DNA of 22,927 nt, taken from assembly GCA_012519525.1 (NCBI GenBank), contig JAAYQB010000072.1, positions 1 through 22,927 of the forward strand, in the 5' to 3' direction. This stretch comes from Bacteroidales bacterium (lineage in GTDB: Bacteria; Bacteroidota; Bacteroidia; Bacteroidales; WCHB1-69). Of the stretch, positions 1-6,357 are shown in pieces. The position numbers were made by a program, and so were the translations under genes. The notes under the pieces were generated by a model, which searched no databases, was not told where the DNA came from, and was given only the letters and a program-made list of their open reading frames with translations. The first letter of the stretch is position 1. The number at the start of each line of letters is the position of its first letter.

Positions 1-245
1 ATAGCATCAAAAGAAAAATTAATGTTTTTACTTGCTAAGGCAGCCAATATTTTAAGCATATCGGCACTGCTGATTTGTTTGATATTGCTGATATTATCTA
101 ACTTTATCGAAGCTAAACTAAAGTTTTTTACATCGCTTAAAACAAAACTACATTGAGATAATCGTTTTGCATTCAATAAAATACAGCAAGCAACAAAACT
201 TGCTATTGTTATTATAAATGCAAAAAATACAACTAATTTTTTCAT
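1..245 (-). CDS. N-terminal part of a small LEA14-like lipoprotein/secreted protein (partial)
   Basis: The reading frame runs leftwards from an ATG at 243-245 and is open to the window edge (81 codons visible). The N-terminus is MKK followed by about 17 hydrophobic residues and a Cys-Cys pair (FVACC), so it is an export signal, possibly lipoprotein type although the lipobox is not classical. After it comes a segment of the form 'QCSFVLSDVKNFSLASIKL...ADMLKILAALASKNINFSFDA'-like composition, which resembles from memory the start of small Bacteroidales lipoproteins with an LEA14-like fold (a short Cys-containing strand, 'LxxIxL', then a helix and 'INFSF'). The family assignment is weak; the reading frame itself is convincing because a TAnnTTTG promoter lies just upstream on the same strand. 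Confidence 0.6.
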   Translation of the reverse strand, partial: MKKLVVFFAFIITIASFVACCILLNAKRLSQCSFVLSDVKNFSLASIKLDNISNIKQISSADMLKILAALASKNINFSFDA

Positions 246-274
246 GCGTTGATTATAGTTTATGATTTATTTTG

Positions 275-282
275 CAAATGTA
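275..282 (-). promoter_or_regulatory. Bacteroidota -7 promoter element for the partial gene at 1-245
   Basis: On the minus strand this reads TACATTTG, an exact match to TAnnTTTG, 30 bases before the ATG at 245. I see no good -33 TTG at the expected distance, so only the -7 half is supported. Confidence 0.5.
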
Positions 283-358
283 TATTATTTTTTATTAGCA
301 TTCGATAAAAAACAGTATTTTTAACCATAAAATTCATTTTTTTATAAAAAAAACAATG

Positions 359-366
359 TATCTTTG
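359..366 (+). promoter_or_regulatory. Bacteroidota -7 promoter element for the AlkD-like gene
   Basis: TATCTTTG matches TAnnTTTG exactly and lies 34 bases before the ATG at 401. It overlaps the in-frame upstream ATG at 356, which argues against that ATG being the true start because the transcript would begin downstream of it. Confidence 0.5.
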
Positions 367-400
367 CATTGTATTATATTTTTTAAGACAATTAGGTATA

Positions 401-1114
401 ATGAAAGCAAAAGACATTAAAAATGAGTTGTTTGTTTTGGCTAATCCTGAAAAAAAAGCAATTTTGCAAGGTTTTTTCAAAACAGGAAAAGGAGAGTACG
501 GCGAAGGCGACCGATTTTTGGGAATCACTGTCCCTCAATTAAGAGCCCTTGTTAAAAAAATGCAAAATCTACCTTTGAATGAAATAAAAATACTGATTGT
601 TGACGAATACCACGAGTGTCGTATGATAGGACTTTTGTTTTTAGTTGCCTTATTTGAGAAATCCAAAGACGAAAGTTTACGGCGTGAGATTTACACAACC
701 TATATTCAATTAGTTGATTACATTAATAATTGGGATTTGGTCGATTTAACGGCACCAAAGATAGTGGGTGCTTATTTATGGAAAAAAAATCGTAATGATT
801 TAATTGATTTTGCTAAGTATCAGCATTTATGGTTACAACGCATTGCTATTGTCGCTACTTATTATTTTATTAAAAAGAAAGAATTTCAAGCTACGCTTAA
901 GATTGCATCTTTGCTGCAACACCATTCTCACGATTTGATTCACAAGGCTGTAGGCTGGATGTTAAGAGAAGTCGGAAAAATGGATTTTGAAGTAGAATAC
1001 CGTTATTTAGTTGAAAACAAGCGTTATCATTCTATGCCAAGAACCATGCTACGTTATGCTATAGAGAAGTTCCCTGAGGAAATGCGACAAGATTTTTTAA
1101 AAGGAAGACTTTAA
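401..1114 (+). CDS. alkD: DNA alkylation repair protein, AlkD-like DNA glycosylase
   Basis: This 237-residue protein belongs to the AlkD/HEAT-like repeat DNA glycosylases, cytoplasmic enzymes that remove alkylated bases such as N3- and N7-alkylpurines. Family hallmarks are visible: the 'NNWDLVD' segment with W111 and D115 (same spacing as Trp109/Asp113 of Bacillus cereus AlkD), 'LWLQRIAIV' with R147, and 'KAVGWMLREVG' with W186. These match the catalytic Asp and the DNA-contacting Trp/Arg residues of that enzyme. Length agrees with the family (about 220-240). An in-frame ATG at 356 would add 15 residues, but it lies in the promoter box, so I chose 401. The gene appears to be a single transcription unit, without neighbours that add to its function. 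Confidence 0.92.
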   Translation: MKAKDIKNELFVLANPEKKAILQGFFKTGKGEYGEGDRFLGITVPQLRALVKKMQNLPLNEIKILIVDEYHECRMIGLLFLVALFEKSKDESLRREIYTTYIQLVDYINNWDLVDLTAPKIVGAYLWKKNRNDLIDFAKYQHLWLQRIAIVATYYFIKKKEFQATLKIASLLQHHSHDLIHKAVGWMLREVGKMDFEVEYRYLVENKRYHSMPRTMLRYAIEKFPEEMRQDFLKGRL

Positions 1115-1173
1115 TAACGGCTTAAAAAAATCAACTATTTTTCTTAAAACATTTTTTGATACGATAAAAAATG

Positions 1174-1181
1174 TATTTTTG
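1174..1181 (+). promoter_or_regulatory. Bacteroidota -7 promoter element for the FKBP gene
   Basis: TATTTTTG matches TAnnTTTG, 42 bases before the ATG. A T-rich TTG-containing stretch at 1152-1158 lies about 15 bases upstream, shorter than the usual spacing, and could be the -33 half. Confidence 0.5.
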
Positions 1182-1223
1182 CATTCTAAATTTACACTGT
1201 ATTAATTATAATAATAAATAACA

Positions 1224-1931
1224 ATGAGAATCATTAAAATATTAAGTTTTAGTTTATTGTTTGCAACAACAATCACATTTACACATGCACAAGAGTTAAA
1301 AACAACAAAAGACTCAATAGGTTATGCCTTGGGTTTTCAAGTAGGGGAGTCTTTTTTCCTCAATCAAATTGATTTTGTTACCTTAGAGGCTTATTTAGCG
1401 GGCTTTGAGGTAGGTTTTAAAGGTAATCGCTCGCAAGCTAAAGTGAAAGAGCCTGAGTTGAGTGAATTGATTAAACGTTTTCAAACCATGGCACAACAAC
1501 GGCAAGAAGAAAACATTGCCAGAGAAGCAAGTTTTAATAAATTTATTACAAAAGATTTGATGGAAAAAAACTTAAAAGAAGATAAAGAGGTCGTACAGAC
1601 TGCAAGTGGACTGCAATACAAAGTGTTGGTACAAGGAAAAGGTCCTAAACCGACGGCAACCGATAAAGTAAAAGTACATTATGTAGGTACTTTGTACGAC
1701 GGCACCGTATTCGATTCTTCCATACAAAGAGGGGAGCCTATCACATTTCCTTTAAATCAAGTGATTAAGGGCTGGACAGAAGGACTGCAATTGATGAATG
1801 TAGGGAGTAAATACAAATTTTGGATTCCGTCCGAATTGGCGTATGGCGACCGTCCGGTAGGACAAGTGCCAAAGAGTGCAGGTTCTATGTTGATTTTTGA
1901 AGTAGAATTGATTGCTATTAATCCTGAATAA
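1224..1931 (+). CDS. Exported FKBP-type peptidyl-prolyl cis-trans isomerase
   Basis: The 235-residue protein has a signal peptide (residues 1-22, ending THA before QELK), a helical FKBP N-terminal dimerisation domain (about 24-120, with the usual 'DSIGYALGFQVG' start) and a C-terminal FKBP domain (about 140-232). The FKBP core shows 'VKVHYVGTLYDGTVFDSS', 'QVIKGWTEGLQLM', 'IPSELAYGDR' and 'LIFEVELI'; Y153, F163, D164, V180, I181, W184 and Y207 correspond to conserved active-pocket residues. The architecture is that of Mip/FkpA, periplasmic folding catalysts and chaperones. The signal peptide is probably the ordinary Sec type because no lipobox Cys is present. No functional partner is adjacent. 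Confidence 0.94.
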   Translation: MRIIKILSFSLLFATTITFTHAQELKTTKDSIGYALGFQVGESFFLNQIDFVTLEAYLAGFEVGFKGNRSQAKVKEPELSELIKRFQTMAQQRQEENIAREASFNKFITKDLMEKNLKEDKEVVQTASGLQYKVLVQGKGPKPTATDKVKVHYVGTLYDGTVFDSSIQRGEPITFPLNQVIKGWTEGLQLMNVGSKYKFWIPSELAYGDRPVGQVPKSAGSMLIFEVELIAINPE

Positions 1932-1978
1932 AATACTTTTAATCAAATACTTGCTATCATGGGATAGTAATAGAGGTC

Positions 1979-1986
1979 TATTTTTG
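1979..1986 (+). promoter_or_regulatory. Bacteroidota -7 promoter element for the M50B-like/SixA/YjbQ operon
   Basis: TATTTTTG matches TAnnTTTG and is 22 bases before the ATG at 2009. A TTG at 1951-1953 is 25 bases upstream, slightly too far to be a good -33. Confidence 0.45.
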
Positions 1987-2008
1987 ATTTTACTGAGTCT
2001 ATAAAACA

Positions 2009-2689
2009 ATGATGGTATATTTATACGATGACACTATACGTTTCTATATCATATTATTAGCGTGCATCGCATTAGTGTATATCCCTTTTATAGGTAAATA
2101 CGTGCGTTTGATAAGTACTATGATTCACGAAGGCGGACATGTGCTAATGGGTTTATTATTAGGCGAACGTATAGTGAAAGTCAATCTTTTTAGCGATGCT
2201 TCGGGAGAAGCCAATGTTACCGTATCGAATAAATTCAAAAAGCTCTTGATAGCAATCGTAGGGTATCCGTCAACAGCATTAATGGCTTTTTTTAGCTTTT
2301 GGTTGATATCCGAAGATTATCATTATTATTACGTCATAGGAATTACGGCATTGTTTTTTATTTTTCTTTTATTGTATATACGTAATTTATTCGGTGTGTT
2401 TTGGGCATTGTCTTTTGTAATAGCTAATGCATTATTGCTTTATTATCAGCAGTTAACGTTTATTCATATTTTGGCTCAAATATATGCTTGTATTATTTTT
2501 GTCGAGTCTATTTTTTCTTGCTTTATTTTGCTGTACATATCTTTTGTTTCGCCTAAAACGCAAACAGATGCAACTAATATTTCCGATGTTATTTATTTGC
2601 CTAAACAATTAGTAGCCGTGCTTATTACGGCATTCAATTTATATTTTGCTTATTTAAGTGTCATGTATTTTTTTCCTAATATTAATTAA
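2009..2689 (+). CDS. M50B-like integral membrane metalloprotease-family protein
   Basis: A 226-residue, very hydrophobic protein with about five or six membrane segments. After the first segments it carries 'MIHEGGHVLMGLLLGERI', an HExxH zinc motif at residues 40-44, followed by a short strand-like region with 'SDASGEANV' and then 'IVGYPSTALMAFFSFWLI'. This order (HExxH, glycine-rich strand, 'GYP/G' membrane segment) is that of the bacterial M50B-like family, whose function is largely unknown. It may be a membrane zinc peptidase; I could not identify the third zinc ligand of true site-2 proteases with confidence. Two ATG codons (2009 and 2012) are possible. It is followed after 12 bases by the phosphatase gene and is probably cotranscribed. 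Confidence 0.8.
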   Translation: MMVYLYDDTIRFYIILLACIALVYIPFIGKYVRLISTMIHEGGHVLMGLLLGERIVKVNLFSDASGEANVTVSNKFKKLLIAIVGYPSTALMAFFSFWLISEDYHYYYVIGITALFFIFLLLYIRNLFGVFWALSFVIANALLLYYQQLTFIHILAQIYACIIFVESIFSCFILLYISFVSPKTQTDATNISDVIYLPKQLVAVLITAFNLYFAYLSVMYFFPNIN

Positions 2690-2701
2690 AATCATTTGTG
2701 T

Positions 2702-3181
2702 ATGAAAACGATTTATCTTATTCGACATGCGAAGACCATTAGTAATGCTGAATGTGATAGCGATAGAACATTGCTTCCTGTAGGCATTGCTCGCACTCAT
2801 CAACTTGGTCAATATTTAAAGCTAATGTCAACAAAAGTAGATAAAATTTATTCAAGTTCTGCATTAAGGGCTGTGCAAACTGCCGAAATATTAGTGCCTT
2901 ATCTACGTAAAAAGAAAAAAGACATTCATTTTACCTCATCTTTATACCTGACAAGTGTAGATGAATATTTTAATATATTAGTAGCTCTCAGCGATAAAGA
3001 TAAAAGCGTTTTATTTGTGGGACATAATCCGGAGGTAACCAATATTGTTCGTTTTTTTGTTTCTGATTATAATGGATATATGCGAACAAGTGAATGTTAC
3101 GCCATTGATATTTATGCCGATACATGGCAAGAAATTTTTACGGCTAAAAGAGAAATCCGTTTTTCAAAATTAATAAGATAA
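2702..3181 (+). CDS. sixA: SixA-type histidine phosphatase
   Basis: A 159-residue protein of the histidine phosphatase (phosphoglycerate mutase-like) superfamily in its short SixA form. It starts 'MKTIYLIRHAKT' with the catalytic R8-H9, has 'SSSALRAVQTAE' containing the second active-site Arg (R56), and 'LFVGHNPEV' with the second His (H108). SixA proteins dephosphorylate phosphohistidine in phosphorelay or phosphotransferase proteins; the substrate here is unknown. An in-frame TTG two codons upstream (2696) is possible, but the ATG at 2702 gives the canonical N-terminus. It sits between the M50B-like gene (12 bases) and yjbQ (4 bases), so it is probably the middle gene of a three-gene operon. 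Confidence 0.88.
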   Translation: MKTIYLIRHAKTISNAECDSDRTLLPVGIARTHQLGQYLKLMSTKVDKIYSSSALRAVQTAEILVPYLRKKKKDIHFTSSLYLTSVDEYFNILVALSDKDKSVLFVGHNPEVTNIVRFFVSDYNGYMRTSECYAIDIYADTWQEIFTAKREIRFSKLIR

Positions 3182-3185
3182 AAAA

Positions 3186-3602
3186 ATGAAATCATATCGT
3201 AAAGAATTGTATTTTAATCTTCCTACGCGAAGAGGCTTGGTAAATATTACTTCCATGGTACAACAAGCTATTGTTGAGTCGGGAGTAAAAGAAGGTTTGG
3301 TGTTAGTGAATGCTATGCACATTACGGCAAGTGTTTTTATCAACGACGACGAAAGTGGTCTGCATCACGATTATGAAGTTTGGTTGGAAAAATTAGCCCC
3401 CGAAAAGCCTTATAGTCAGTATAGACATAATGGTTTTGAAGACAATGCCGATGCCCATCTCAAACGTACTATTATGGGGAGAGAAGTGGTCGTAGCCATC
3501 ACCAACGGACAATTGGATTTTGGTCCTTGGGAGCAAATATTCTATTTTGAATTTGATGGAAAACGCAAAAAACGCGCTTTAATAAAAATAATAGGGGAGT
3601 AA
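3186..3602 (+). CDS. yjbQ: YjbQ/UPF0047 family protein (secondary thiamine-phosphate synthase family)
   Basis: The 138-residue protein matches the YjbQ family along its whole length: 'NAMHITASVFINDDESG' (H45, E56), 'YRHNGFEDNADAHLKRTIMG', 'NGQLDFGPWEQIFYFEFDG' and a basic C-terminal strand. YjbQ proteins are small trimeric cytoplasmic proteins with conserved His/Glu residues; some show weak thiamine-phosphate synthase activity in the E. coli homologue, but the physiological role is unsettled. The start codon follows the sixA stop by 4 bases, so translation is probably coupled. It is the last gene of the unit starting at 2009. Confidence 0.93.
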   Translation: MKSYRKELYFNLPTRRGLVNITSMVQQAIVESGVKEGLVLVNAMHITASVFINDDESGLHHDYEVWLEKLAPEKPYSQYRHNGFEDNADAHLKRTIMGREVVVAITNGQLDFGPWEQIFYFEFDGKRKKRALIKIIGE

Positions 3603-3691
3603 ATAAGCGATTATAATAAAAAAAGAGAATTTATTTTTCCAAGTTTAGGCAACTATTTCAATATTTTTAACGACTTATAGTAAAAACGAAG

Positions 3692-4228
3692 ATGTTTTCG
3701 GAAGAAGCAAAACTTATTGAAGAATGTATAAAAGGAAGTAGAAAGGCTCAAAAGGAATTGTATGATAAATACAATGCCTTGTTTTTTTCCTTATGCTTAC
3801 GTTATACACACACAAGAGAAGAAGCTGAAGACATTTTGATAACGGGATTTATGGAAATATTTGAGTCGCTTCCGAATTACAAACAAGAAGGTTCTTTTGA
3901 AGGTTGGATGAAAAAAATATTGATACATAAAGCAATAGATTATTTTAGAGCAAATAAAAAATATCAGGTAAATGTAGATATAGAAGAAGTAGAAACAGAA
4001 GGTAGCATAATTAACACAGTAGTTCAAGATATGGATGCAAAATATATTTTAAAACAGATACAAGCAATGCCCGACGGATACCAACAGGTGTTCAATCTGT
4101 ATGCTATTGAAGGTTACAAACATATCGAAATTGCTAAGATGTTAAACATATCGGAAAGCACTTCTAAATCACAATATGCAAAAGCAAAAAAATGGTTACA
4201 ACAAAAATTAAAAGATTATAAATCTTAA
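3692..4228 (+). CDS. RNA polymerase ECF-type sigma factor (sigma-70 family)
   Basis: The 178-residue protein has the two-domain ECF layout. Region 2 (about 20-90) includes 'AQKELYDKYNALFFSLCLRYTHTREEAEDIL', then 'SFEGWMKKILIHKAIDYFR', the usual core-binding and -10-recognition helices. Region 4 (about 115-175) includes 'MPDGYQQVFNLYAIEGYKHIEIAKMLNISESTSKSQYAKAKKWLQQ', a helix-turn-helix for -35 recognition. (Segments are quoted in parts of the whole.) The next gene starts 5 bases after the stop and encodes an anti-sigma-like membrane protein, so this is probably a membrane-controlled sigma factor. Upstream of it only a near match to the housekeeping -7 box (TATTTTTA at 3662) is seen, which leaves room for autoregulation. 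Confidence 0.93.
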   Translation: MFSEEAKLIEECIKGSRKAQKELYDKYNALFFSLCLRYTHTREEAEDILITGFMEIFESLPNYKQEGSFEGWMKKILIHKAIDYFRANKKYQVNVDIEEVETEGSIINTVVQDMDAKYILKQIQAMPDGYQQVFNLYAIEGYKHIEIAKMLNISESTSKSQYAKAKKWLQQKLKDYKS

Positions 4229-4233
4229 AAGCA

Positions 4234-5157
4234 ATGGATACGGAGTTTGAAAAAGACATACAAAATATTTTTCAACAGCACAGCGAATCGCCATCGCCGG
4301 AATGCTGGTCTAAACTGTCGAATCGCTTAGATGCTGTTTATAATCAAGCACCTTCTACCGGAGGAAATGCCGTTTCGACTGTAGGTAAAATCTTACAATC
4401 TACTATTGGAAAAGTAAGTATGGGCGTTGCTGTGGTGGGTGCTATCGGCACGACAGTGTATTTTGTTGCTACTACAAATGAAGAAAATAATGACACACAA
4501 AATCAAATTCAGGTAGAAGATATACAAGAAATTACTACTGAAAAAGAAGATACTGTTTTTGTTGTTGACAATGAGCTGAAAACTACTACTGTAGAAGATA
4601 GGAACGAAACAAAAATCGTATCGGAAAAAGATAAAAATTCCGTTGCTGCCCCGATAATTGCAGAAACGAAAATAGAAAAAACCACCCCTAATACGACTGA
4701 AAATATAAATAAAACAGTTGATATTCAACCTGTAAAACAACAAGCAGTCTTGCCGGCTAAAGAAGTTTTGCCTGCTAAGAAAGAAGTAAGTGAAAAAGCA
4801 CCGATACCTACTGCTATTGCGAAAGAAGAGAGCATTGCAAAAGGAGAAACAATAGATAAGGAAGTAAAAGAAGCGGAAGAAGAAATTATGCAACCTCGTT
4901 TTAATATTCCGAACATTTTCACGCCTAACGGTGATAATGTCAACGATTATTTTGTTATCGAAGCTGTTGAAGGAGTTACCAATGGACATTTATATATTTA
5001 TAGTGTTACGGGAAAAGTATTGTATGAAAGAGAAAACTACCAAAACGATTTTAACGGCGAATATTTAGCCGATGGACTTTACTTATATATTTATAAATTC
5101 ATTTATAAGGACAAAGAATTTATACGTAAAGGAACGATTACTATTAAAAGAGATTAA
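4234..5157 (+). CDS. Anti-sigma-like single-pass membrane protein with C-terminal T9SS type B sorting domain
   Basis: The 307-residue protein is built in four parts. Residues 1-58 are cytoplasmic, with 'FQQHSESPSPECWSKLSNRL', a layout like the N-termini of Bacteroidota anti-sigma factors (a P-x-x-x-W-x-x-L element). Residues 61-80 are a single membrane segment. Residues 85-220 are a low-complexity, Lys/Glu/Thr-rich spacer with a short 'LPAKEVLPAK' duplication. Residues 222-307 are a gliding-motility-associated C-terminal domain (type B sorting domain): 'FNIPNIFTPNGDNVNDYF', 'GHLYIYSVTGKVLYE', 'FNGEYLADGLYLYIYKFIY', 'IRKGTITIKR'. There is no N-terminal signal peptide, so it is not a normal type IX secretion cargo; the domain probably stays in the periplasm, anchored by the membrane segment. 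Its position directly behind the sigma gene suggests that it holds or releases that sigma factor. Confidence 0.82.
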   Translation: MDTEFEKDIQNIFQQHSESPSPECWSKLSNRLDAVYNQAPSTGGNAVSTVGKILQSTIGKVSMGVAVVGAIGTTVYFVATTNEENNDTQNQIQVEDIQEITTEKEDTVFVVDNELKTTTVEDRNETKIVSEKDKNSVAAPIIAETKIEKTTPNTTENINKTVDIQPVKQQAVLPAKEVLPAKKEVSEKAPIPTAIAKEESIAKGETIDKEVKEAEEEIMQPRFNIPNIFTPNGDNVNDYFVIEAVEGVTNGHLYIYSVTGKVLYERENYQNDFNGEYLADGLYLYIYKFIYKDKEFIRKGTITIKRD

Positions 5158-5177
5158 AACATTTCTCTACAAAACAC

Positions 5178-5579
5178 ATGAGTAAAAAAGTCTTATTTGT
5201 TTGTATAGGAAACACTTGTAGAAGTCCAATGGCAGAGACTATTTACCGACACTTGATTAATGCCAATGTAAGTAGTTGCGGAATACGCATAAGCTCATCA
5301 TCTGTTAATCCGCATACGATTGAAATTTTAAAAAACAGACTCAATATCAACGTAGCCGATAAACCGACAACTCATATAAAAGACTTAGACTTAAATGAAT
5401 TTGATGTCATTTATGCCTTAGACAAAGAGGTAAGCGACTTTTTACACAATTTACAATTATCGAAATCCAAAATTATCCGTCTGTTAGTTGACGATCCGTA
5501 TGGAAAAGATATTACAGTTTATGATAAAGTCTATGATATATTATTGGATGAAATCAATAAAATGAAAGAAAACAATTAG
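5178..5579 (+). CDS. Low-molecular-weight protein-tyrosine phosphatase
   Basis: The 133-residue protein begins 'MSKKVLFVCIGNTCRSPMAE', the CX5R phosphatase loop with C9, R15 and S16, and has the general-acid motif 'DDPYG' near residues 105-109. These are the catalytic elements of low-molecular-weight protein-tyrosine phosphatases (Wzb/YwlE type). It is shorter than the usual 145-160 residues, mainly in the middle and the C-terminal helix, but both catalytic motifs are intact. An arsenate reductase role is less likely because the family's extra redox cysteines are not seen. It follows the anti-sigma-like gene by 20 bases and is probably the third gene of that operon. Its stop codon overlaps the stop of the convergent djlA gene. 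Confidence 0.87.
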   Translation: MSKKVLFVCIGNTCRSPMAETIYRHLINANVSSCGIRISSSSVNPHTIEILKNRLNINVADKPTTHIKDLDLNEFDVIYALDKEVSDFLHNLQLSKSKIIRLLVDDPYGKDITVYDKVYDILLDEINKMKENN

Positions 5580-6355
5580 ATACCTCTTTCTTTTTTAATT
5601 CGTTGGTAGGCTGCATTGATTTTTGAGAAATTTTCTTCTGCTTTCTTTCGAGCTGTTTCGCCAAGATGTTCGATTTTATCGGGGTGATTTTCAACTGCAA
5701 GCCTTCTGTATGCTTTTTTTATTTCCTCATCGCTATCGCTTTCTTTTACCCCTAACAGAGCATAATCGCTTTCTCTTTTTGAGGTGGTGGTATAGCTTTG
5801 ACGAGAATCGCTTTGAGAATACGATTTTTGTTGATAATAGTAGAAATAAGTGTATTCGATATAATTAAAATCTTCTGTTCTTATTTGTAAGTAAAATGAA
5901 ATAGAATTTAAAACAGATAGCTCATTTTGCTTGAGATAGCCGTCAATATAAGCTAATTGAAAAAGAAAACGCATTACTTCTAACTTTTCCGTATAATTGA
6001 GGATATTGTTTAATTTGTTGCAATAATATTCGGCAGAAATGTCTTTATTTCTAATGTCTTTGAGTATATCTATTGATTTAGAGGCTGCGCTAGCACCGAA
6101 ATTATTCAGCATAAAATTTTTAAACAAATAAAGTTCTGATCTTAGGACATAATCATCTGATTTCATAACAACAGCCGATAGGGCAGTAATGCTGTAAATA
6201 ACAGTATCGGGAATCTCTTTGTTGTTATAAACGACAGACTCTAAGAAACCGCCCAATAAAAAACCAAAAATAAAGCCAGAAGCACAGCCTGCCTCTCTGG
6301 CAAGGATGAAACCACTGATACTAAATATTATTGCTAATAAACAACCAGAACGCAT
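5576..6355 (-). CDS. djlA: DjlA-type membrane-anchored DnaJ co-chaperone with TerB-like domain
   Basis: The 259-residue protein has the DjlA order of parts. A glycine-rich hydrophobic N-terminus (about 4-45) could span the membrane. A helical TerB-like domain follows (about 48-165, 'VVMKSDDYVLRSEL', 'LFQLAYIDGYLKQNEL'), then a Tyr/Ser/Gln-rich linker (165-195) and a C-terminal J domain (about 198-256, 'DYALLGVKESDSDEEIKKAY' and 'ENHPDK' with the HPD triad at 224-226). DjlA proteins stimulate the ATPase of DnaK at the inner membrane. The length is close to E. coli DjlA (about 271). The start ATG is 2 bases after the trkH stop, so it is the last gene of the trkA-trkH-djlA operon. It meets the phosphatase gene with overlapping stop codons. 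Confidence 0.86.
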   Translation of the reverse strand: MRSGCLLAIIFSISGFILAREAGCASGFIFGFLLGGFLESVVYNNKEIPDTVIYSITALSAVVMKSDDYVLRSELYLFKNFMLNNFGASAASKSIDILKDIRNKDISAEYYCNKLNNILNYTEKLEVMRFLFQLAYIDGYLKQNELSVLNSISFYLQIRTEDFNYIEYTYFYYYQQKSYSQSDSRQSYTTTSKRESDYALLGVKESDSDEEIKKAYRRLAVENHPDKIEHLGETARKKAEENFSKINAAYQRIKKERGI

Positions 6356-6357
6356 TT

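Noticed and set aside
356..400. In-frame upstream ATG that would lengthen the AlkD-like protein by 15 residues
   Set aside because: It overlaps the -7 box at 359-366, and the added residues are hydrophobic and not part of the family.
1954..1967. Short inverted repeat CTATC-ATGG-GATAG after the FKBP gene
   Set aside because: Five-base stem without a following T run; too weak for a terminator or operator call.
2696..2701. TTG start two codons upstream of the SixA ATG
   Set aside because: The ATG at 2702 gives the usual MKTIYLIRHAK N-terminus.
4393..4989. 198-codon open frame antisense to the anti-sigma-like gene
   Set aside because: It is rich in Phe, Tyr, Ser and Asn, as expected from the reverse of a Lys/Glu/Thr-rich coding region, and has no recognisable motif.
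5178..5579. Arsenate reductase instead of a tyrosine phosphatase
   Set aside because: The extra redox cysteines of arsenate reductases are not visible, while the phosphatase loop and DDPYG motif are intact.
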